This document shows, piece after piece, positions 22,803-27,779 of a stretch of DNA of 27,779 nucleotides. The stretch comes from Paraglomus occultum (Eukaryota; Glomeromycota; Glomeromycetes; Paraglomerales; Paraglomeraceae), in NCBI GenBank assembly GCA_910592205.1, contig CAJVPJ010000345.1:1-27779 (forward strand). The letters run 5' to 3'. The position numbers and the translations under genes are program-made. Position 1 is the stretch's first letter; each line of letters opens with the position of its first letter. The notes under the pieces were generated by a model that was not told the origin of the DNA, did not search any database, and worked only from the letters and a program-made list of their open reading frames with translations.

Positions 22803-24209
22803 AACAAGAGGCGAATGGCTGTAGAAGAATAAGCAGTCTCGCTATTTTGGGTGTGACATGGCAAGTTTAATCTGATTCATACTAATACTCAGCCATGTAT
22901 ATTTACGATAGGCATACTCGTCCTCTTCGAAGAAATTAGGCTATTCTCACAAGAAGAAATAACTGCAACGAACACTTGATCTAAAGCCCGTCATACAGAT
23001 TTATACTAATAAGACTAATAGATGTGATGTTCAGTATAATGTGTCAGAGTACAGACTATCCAAATTATTAAATAAAGCTAATATATTCTGTTTCGTGTAA
23101 GTTACTTCCAAACAAACCGATTCATTCAACGTCGTTATAAGTGAATATGGGTTCACGAAATGGAGGCTTTGGTTATGCACACGTGATTAGAAGTTGATAA
23201 AATGAAATTCCTCTTATTAAAAAAAAAGCTTGTTATAAAGGCTAGTTACAATAATTCTTCGTGTTGAAACATTTAATATTAATGTGTTCAAGACATCGCG
23301 TAAATTATTTTACGGTATACCTTTACGAGAATTGGATTACATCATTAGTAACGGGTTGCATATTAGATTTTTACGAGGAATAGTGCTGTATCCAACATTA
23401 GCGTGTACTTCCAATAATGAACGCTCATGTAAAAATTCATACCGGGGACGAGCTTTCCCATCTCATTGATGTTTAGTTGCCATGTTATCCGAGTATGAAA
23501 AAAAAGCAGTATGTTTTGAGGAAAGGTTGCAAATATACTTGCTTAAAATGACTCTGAGAGAAAAATTTGCCGAATTGCATGAACGTGAATGATATCTACC
23601 AGCTGCCGTCTTAAAAATAAAACGCGTACCGGTTTTACTGTCGAGATTGCAATACGTCTTTTTTGCCAGATAACATTATGATTCCTGCATTCTCGTTAGT
23701 ATGGGTCAGACTGTAACAAAACCAGACAAATTGATCATTGCTACCACAAGTATTTCATGCGTAATTTATTGAACATAACTCACAGTTCAAAATCTCGTCT
23801 GGAGATGGTAAAATTGATGACATGTTGCGCTAGTACAAAGCAGCCGATGTTGTCGCAAACAAAAAAAAAGAGTAATGACGAAACTAATGTCAACGAAATG
23901 CACATACACAAGAACAACGCTCATAACTGAATGGCGGTAAAAGATAAACAAGTGAAATTGTATTACAGTCCTGGAAAAATAATGGCATTATACACTAAAA
24001 AATTAATACATGGTGTGCCCTCTGCCCGTCTTAATACAAGATTTAACACGATTTGACATACTAATTAGCAATAACCTTTAATGGAAGATCTTGCATATTA
24101 ACGCAATAAAAGCTTCATTTAACGCTTTTTTTCGTTATGACCATACTTTTGACTCTTTTTTCAACATTATGTTTAAGAACTACCGATACATTTTCTATAG
24201 GATTGACGT
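22803..24209. other. Intergenic region, no gene supported
   Basis: 3' flank of the SDS3-like gene then AT-rich DNA. A 36-codon plus-strand frame at 23482-23592 (EERLQIYLLKMTLREKFAEL, coiled-coil-like) and a 61-codon frame at 23284-23469 were noted; neither has a family or splice context. Confidence 0.4.
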
Positions 24210-24413
24210 CAGTGCTACACGTGCCGCTCTTTATAGTAGACCTCCTTTATAGTGGAGACTAATTAAAATCGCGATATAGTGGATAGAGATTCAAAATCAT
24301 CTATAATAAATTCTATCCGATATACTAATTAATTTTCAAAAACTCTCGATATAGTGAATTTTTGAGAATTTTTTGCTAATAGATTTTTTGATACATTATA
24401 AAGAGCGTCACTG
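24210..24413. mobile_element. MITE, pogo/Tigger-like ends
   Basis: About 204 bp starting CAGTG and ending CACTG. Just inside, CGCTCTTTATA on the left (24225 on) is matched by TATAAAGAGCG on the right (ending 24407), an 11-bp inverted repeat; the left end has about ten extra bases between the two blocks. The interior repeats TATAGTGGA, TATAGTGGATAG and TATAGTGAATT, typical of pogo-related miniature elements. No TA duplication was found at the edges, so the ends may be off or mutated. No transposase. Confidence 0.6.
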
Positions 24414-24691
24414 TGTATATGAAGGTCATGATAATGACAAAATTCTTCCAGGAAGACGTTTTTTGAGATCCTTTTGAACGTCTTTTGATGCTGAAAAACC
24501 ATGTCTTTGTCCCATATATTCTATCAGCATTGGTATACAAATGATTTGTAAGAATTCTTCTGTAGAAATGGCGGCGGTCGTATTTTCTACAAAAGTGATT
24601 TTGCCATATTAATAACAGACCAGACATGAACTTCTAGTATCAGTGAATATTTACCATAGTAATAGGGGGTTTTGTCTATTTGAGAAAGTTG

Positions 24692-24733
<42 letters not shown>

Positions 24734-24909
24734 GCCAGTCATCGTATAAAATCTCCATGTAAATTAATTTGAGGCTCTTTCCACCATGTTCAGGTAGAAA
24801 ACTCTCTCTTATATATTATAATCATAGCAATAATGCAAGTGATATTGATCATTGTTTGAATGCAGTAAAATCAATCAATTGGAGTACATACAGTATATCA
24901 AGAATATTG
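24414..24909. other. Intergenic region with microsatellite
   Basis: Flank of the pogo-like element. The minus frame 24376-24627 (83 codons) overlaps the element's right end and matches nothing I know. Confidence 0.4.
24692..24733. repeat. (ACT)n microsatellite
   Basis: About thirteen uninterrupted ACT triplets, followed by AGCCAGTC. Non-coding on inspection. Confidence 0.9.
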
Positions 24910-25194
24910 TCAGCAGGAGTAGAGTTTTGTGTTTTTCTCATTTTCAACTGATGTATAATAGGAGATCTTCCACCTACACCCAACTGCTGCGTAACGAATC
25001 AAAAACTGCACACTTCCAAAAAGCAATGGATCTAACTGGTAGAACTTTGTGTCAAAATCAACCTCTTCAATTTTTCCTCTCCTTCGAATATGAGCAAATC
25101 CTTCACCAAACAGGCAAGTCTGGATCTTCGAAGCTTTCTTTAAATTAGCTGTATTTGGACTTGATGAACTGCCCTCCTGTAATCCACAGTATTG
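24910..25194 (-). pseudogene. Coding-like fragment, unknown family, no start
   Basis: The minus strand is open for 94 codons between stops. It reads QYCGLQEGSSSSPN, LKKASKIQTCLFGEGFAHI, RRRGKIEEVDFDTKFYQLDP and LLFGSVQFLIRYAAVGCRW, ending in KLYSC. Composition is like a folded protein and more convincing than the overlapping plus-strand frame (24852-25148). There is no in-frame ATG, so it is a remnant or an internal exon of a gene whose other exons were not found. The family was not recognised. Confidence 0.45.
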
Positions 25195-25221
25195 TCATAT
25201 TCTATATTCCATAATAATAAG

Positions 25222-25362
25222 ATGGTCAACAGACTTGTGCAGGATAAACATAGAGCTGCTTTAGATCTTCCAAAGGTTATACCTATTACTATTGTAAACG
25301 GCCGATTTACTATTACTATGGAATTATTTCATTGGTCAAAAATTCCACCTCGAGTATTTTGA
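25222..25362 (+). other. Small ORF, coding-like, unknown
   Basis: ATG-initiated, 46 residues, with KHRAALDLPKVIPITIVNGR and FTITMELFHWSKIPPRVF. It begins 28 bp from the end of the minus-strand fragment. No splice site or family was found; it may be a piece of a decayed gene. Confidence 0.25.
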
Positions 25363-25761
25363 ATCGGGTGACAAGTTAGTAAACGCATGTATTTATGACT
25401 CATTTGTATAATTTTGATTTCGAACACGAACTTGATCACTTGATCATAATAATGATAATTCGCTGAGAGGGAAATAGAATACAGAAGTGACGAGTTCGAA
25501 TATTGATATGAAATGCATTATATAAACAACTCTCACTCCGGGCGGAAAAAGTAAATTGGTTACTGCTGAAGGGTAAAACTGAGAGCGGAGCTACTTCCCT
25601 GGAGTGGCTTCATTTCTTGTAATAAAATATTATATTCTCGTTATTTGTTATTGGAATTATTGAAATCATTATCGATCGTATTATTGTTATCATCGTCTTG
25701 CTCTTTATTTTCGATACCGATACTTAGATGTAAGAAAAACCCTAGTGACTAATAAGCAATT

Positions 25762-25897
25762 TGCCTTTGGCGTAATCTCTTGTCGACTAATAAGCAGGGC
25801 ATGAGAAGTATTCAGTTATCGTTATTATTAAGCAGCTGCCCTTGGCGTAATTTCTTGTCGACTAATAAGAAAGCATGAGAAGTGTTCAGTTCAGAAA
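25762..25897. repeat. 75-bp tandem duplication
   Basis: TGCCTTTGGCGTAATCTC at 25762 recurs as TGCCCTTGGCGTAATTTC at 25837; both continue into TTGTCGACTAATAAG and then GCATGAGAAGT and TTCAGTT with few differences. A shorter third echo, GTGACTAATAAGCA, precedes the first copy (about 25745). Possibly part of a regulatory or long-terminal-repeat sequence; no internal retroelement genes were found. Confidence 0.75.
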
Positions 25898-26276
25898 GAT
25901 TGCGATTATAAGACTTTATTTTAAAACAAAAAAGGCATTCGTAGTATAGACAATGTATAATACTGAGAGTTTAATATGCCGTTTGAAGGTTGATACTCGT
26001 TCCATCCAATAAAGTTATTGTGAACTTATTATCGTTCTGTGAATTTATCGTTATGATATTTTGTTTAAGTTAAATATCATTTCGTTAATGCGGGAGGATC
26101 ATATGCCAAAATGCTAGTAGAGTATCGCAGCCATAGAGTGTGATAGAGACACGAAGCGAAATGCGGATACTCTTGATGAAAATCCAATAGGAGCATTATG
26201 ATGGAAAGAGAAATATTAATGTGGCGGCAGAAAATAAAATATAACGAAAATTAATATTTCATGTGATAGTATTCCA

Positions 26277-26420
26277 GGCACATATGTTATACCTGACCTT
26301 CGGTGATATATTATTCGTCTTCGTCCGTATGATGAAACGGCGATATTATTATTAAATACTGTATATGTTAACGAAGTTAATAGGCCATTAAGAGTAGCGA
26401 TTAAATTAGAAATGTTGTAA
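26277..26420 (+). pseudogene. Decayed coding fragment, possibly GNAT-like
   Basis: Reads GTYVIPDLR, one TGA (26304), then YIIRLRPYDETAILLLNT and VYVNEVNRPLRVAIKLEML before a TAA. 'IRLRPYDE-AILLLLN' is reminiscent of the first strand and helix of GNAT acetyltransferases, but this is a weak match over 37 residues. The flanks are non-coding. Confidence 0.25.
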
Positions 26421-27501
26421 TTCTTATTTAATAACTATATTTATAAATATTACGAATAATATAGAAAGGCTGATGGAGAATATATCCCTTGCCTCAGATA
26501 TATTCGAGATGTGAACCCCATCATAATAATCAACATAATCATTCGTCTAGCGATAGTGAAATCATTCGTCTAGAAAAAGAATTATTCCTAAATGGATAAT
26601 TAGTATCTATGTGCGATATTAGAGAATAGATATTTGAATAATATAATAAAGTTGGCTAAGTCGGTGGCCTTATCACTAAGCATCGACACTACAGAGCCCT
26701 ATTGTCACGGTGAGGGGACGCAGCCGCCTCGCGAAGACAACTGTGAATAAATAATAATAAAAATTATAAGTTTCTAACGTATACATGAGTGGACGTGAAT
26801 AGTAACTCTGGTTATTGACTTATCAATATTAATATTTAGAGAAAGAACTTCACAAGTGTCAGCGGAGCAACGCATTAGAAAATTCGAGCAGTACACCAAT
26901 TTACCTCAACTTGTCAAATATAAACATCGTCTATTTTCTGTCAATATTTAGTACATACGTATTCAGTTCAGTTTCCACTGATCAGAACGTAACGTTTTCG
27001 CGATATGGCGGAGATTATGCAACAACTGGGTAACAATCTTTTAAATGGGTTTCCCCGATGCATCTTATTTGCAAATAAAAAGCTCACAGTAATATTCGTC
27101 TTTCCTGAGTTGGTTCATCTGTGAAAAATTATTGCGGTGTTGAACTTCTCTATTATTCTTATGTTCGCCGGTATGATGCATACACATTTGCACATAGCAG
27201 TAATAAAGAAAGTTAAGGCTGTACCGTAGACAATCAAGTAAATTATCATCCATTGAGACAATTCACACTTTAGAGAAACAAGACGTGGGGTAGAATAGAA
27301 GGATATGCTTTCGTATTATCGCTGGCTGTTTACGTATGTAAAATTGATTACACCTGATTAATCAACCTCACGTTACACTACATCTCGGCTTTGCGTATTT
27401 TTCCTAGTCGAAATTGGAGCTGTTATACTATTACTATTACTATATACATCGAGTATATTTGGTAAAAGCTGATTTTCGATATCCAGTTTTTTTATGCTGT
27501 T

Positions 27502-27507
<6 letters not shown>

Positions 27508-27532
<25 letters not shown>
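27508..27532. repeat. (TAA)n microsatellite
   Basis: About eight TAA/ATA triplets immediately upstream of the Sel1 gene's ATG; it would lie in the 5' untranslated region or core promoter. Confidence 0.85.
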
Positions 27533-27534
<2 letters not shown>

Positions 27535-27535
<1 letters not shown>

Positions 27536-27779
27536 TGGATAACGGGAATCAACATGTGTTATACCACAGAGCAGCCGAACAAGGAGATGCCAGTGCTCAA
27601 TATAAGCTTGCTTTATGTTATAAGAAGGGAACTGGAGTAGAAAAGGATGAGCAAAAAGCAGTTGAATGGTATGAAAAAGCAGCCAAACAAGGACATGCCA
27701 GGGCTCAATATAAGCTTGCTTTATGTTATAAGAAGGGAACTGGAGTAGAAAAGGATGAGCAAAAAGCAGTTGAATGGTA
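27535..27779 (+). CDS. Sel1-repeat protein (cut by the window end)
   Basis: ATG at 27535 opens a frame that runs off the window after 81 codons. It consists of Sel1 (TPR-like) repeats, helical-hairpin units that bind partner proteins. Each 36-residue unit reads AAEQGDASAQYKLALCYKKG followed by TGVEKDEQKAVEWYEK. The 108-bp DNA unit (27571-27678) is repeated from 27679 with three differences seen, so the array is a recent tandem expansion. No signal peptide or kinase domain lies before the repeats. Sel1 proteins, alone or fused to kinases, are strongly expanded in Glomeromycotina. The rest of the gene lies outside the window. Confidence 0.9.

Larger units (their letters stand above)
25363..27534. 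other. Repeat-rich intergenic region
   Basis: Holds a 75-bp tandem duplication (25762-25897), a decayed coding fragment (26277-26420), a short tRNA-promoter-like motif (26653) with an A-rich tail, and a TAA microsatellite just before the Sel1 gene. ATCATTCGTCTA also appears twice near 26537 and 26562. No intact gene was seen. Confidence 0.5.

Noticed and set aside
24376-24627. Possible pogo transposase piece next to the miniature element
   Set aside because: I compared it with the DDE and helix-turn-helix patterns of pogo proteins and found no match; it overlaps the element's end by chance.

Overview
The window is nuclear DNA of a fungus. The genes are AT-rich and intron-rich (GT-AG introns mostly 57-260 bp) and lie 0.2-3 kb apart on both strands. 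Several are single-copy fungal housekeeping genes. The kinase-like gene carries a zinc ribbon followed by a 'WTSGNK-LD-FI' stretch, and there are tandem Sel1 repeats. That mix is typical of the expanded families in arbuscular mycorrhizal fungi (Glomeromycotina), which is my best guess; genus cannot be set from this sequence.

Layout, left to right. RPA12, the small zinc-ribbon subunit of RNA polymerase I (+, 578-1145). A repeat-rich gap with a TA-flanked MITE (1416-1617) and the ruins of a protein kinase gene (2205-2460). An alpha/beta hydrolase (+, 3031-4318). Mitochondrial ribosomal protein uL10m (-, 4627-5282, 5' end unresolved), divergent from a small tail-anchored TOM6-like protein (+, 5641-5970). 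A broken Sel1-like gene (-, about 6181-6606). SPT4 (+, 6775-7420) converging on an MPP6-like exosome cofactor (-, 7597-8298). SUA5 (-, 8629-9957). A 729-residue kinase-like gene built from repeated truncated N-lobes (-, 11718-14128). A DED1/DDX3 DEAD-box helicase with six exons and a MITE-like insertion in one intron (-, 14946-18406). An SDS3/BRMS1-like subunit of the Rpd3 histone deacetylase complex (+, 21166-22802). A 4.7 kb repeat-rich tail with a pogo-like MITE, microsatellites, a 75-bp tandem repeat and decayed coding pieces. The window ends inside a Sel1-repeat gene (+, 27535 on).

The intact genes serve gene expression at successive steps: rRNA synthesis (RPA12), chromatin (SDS3), transcription elongation (SPT4), RNA surveillance (MPP6), translation initiation (DED1), tRNA modification (SUA5) and mitochondrial translation (uL10m). 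They are not an operon; their proximity is ordinary fungal gene order. The accessory material is the kinase and Sel1 families and the small DNA transposons.

The most striking observation is the kinase-like gene. Its three introns are all phase 0 and each falls at the same place in a repeated kinase N-lobe, just after a helix-C-like segment. This suggests growth by duplication of symmetric exons. The final, complete kinase domain reads His-Cys-Asn where the catalytic His-Arg-Asp is expected, so it is probably a pseudokinase. No CRISPR arrays, rRNA genes or confident tRNA genes were seen.
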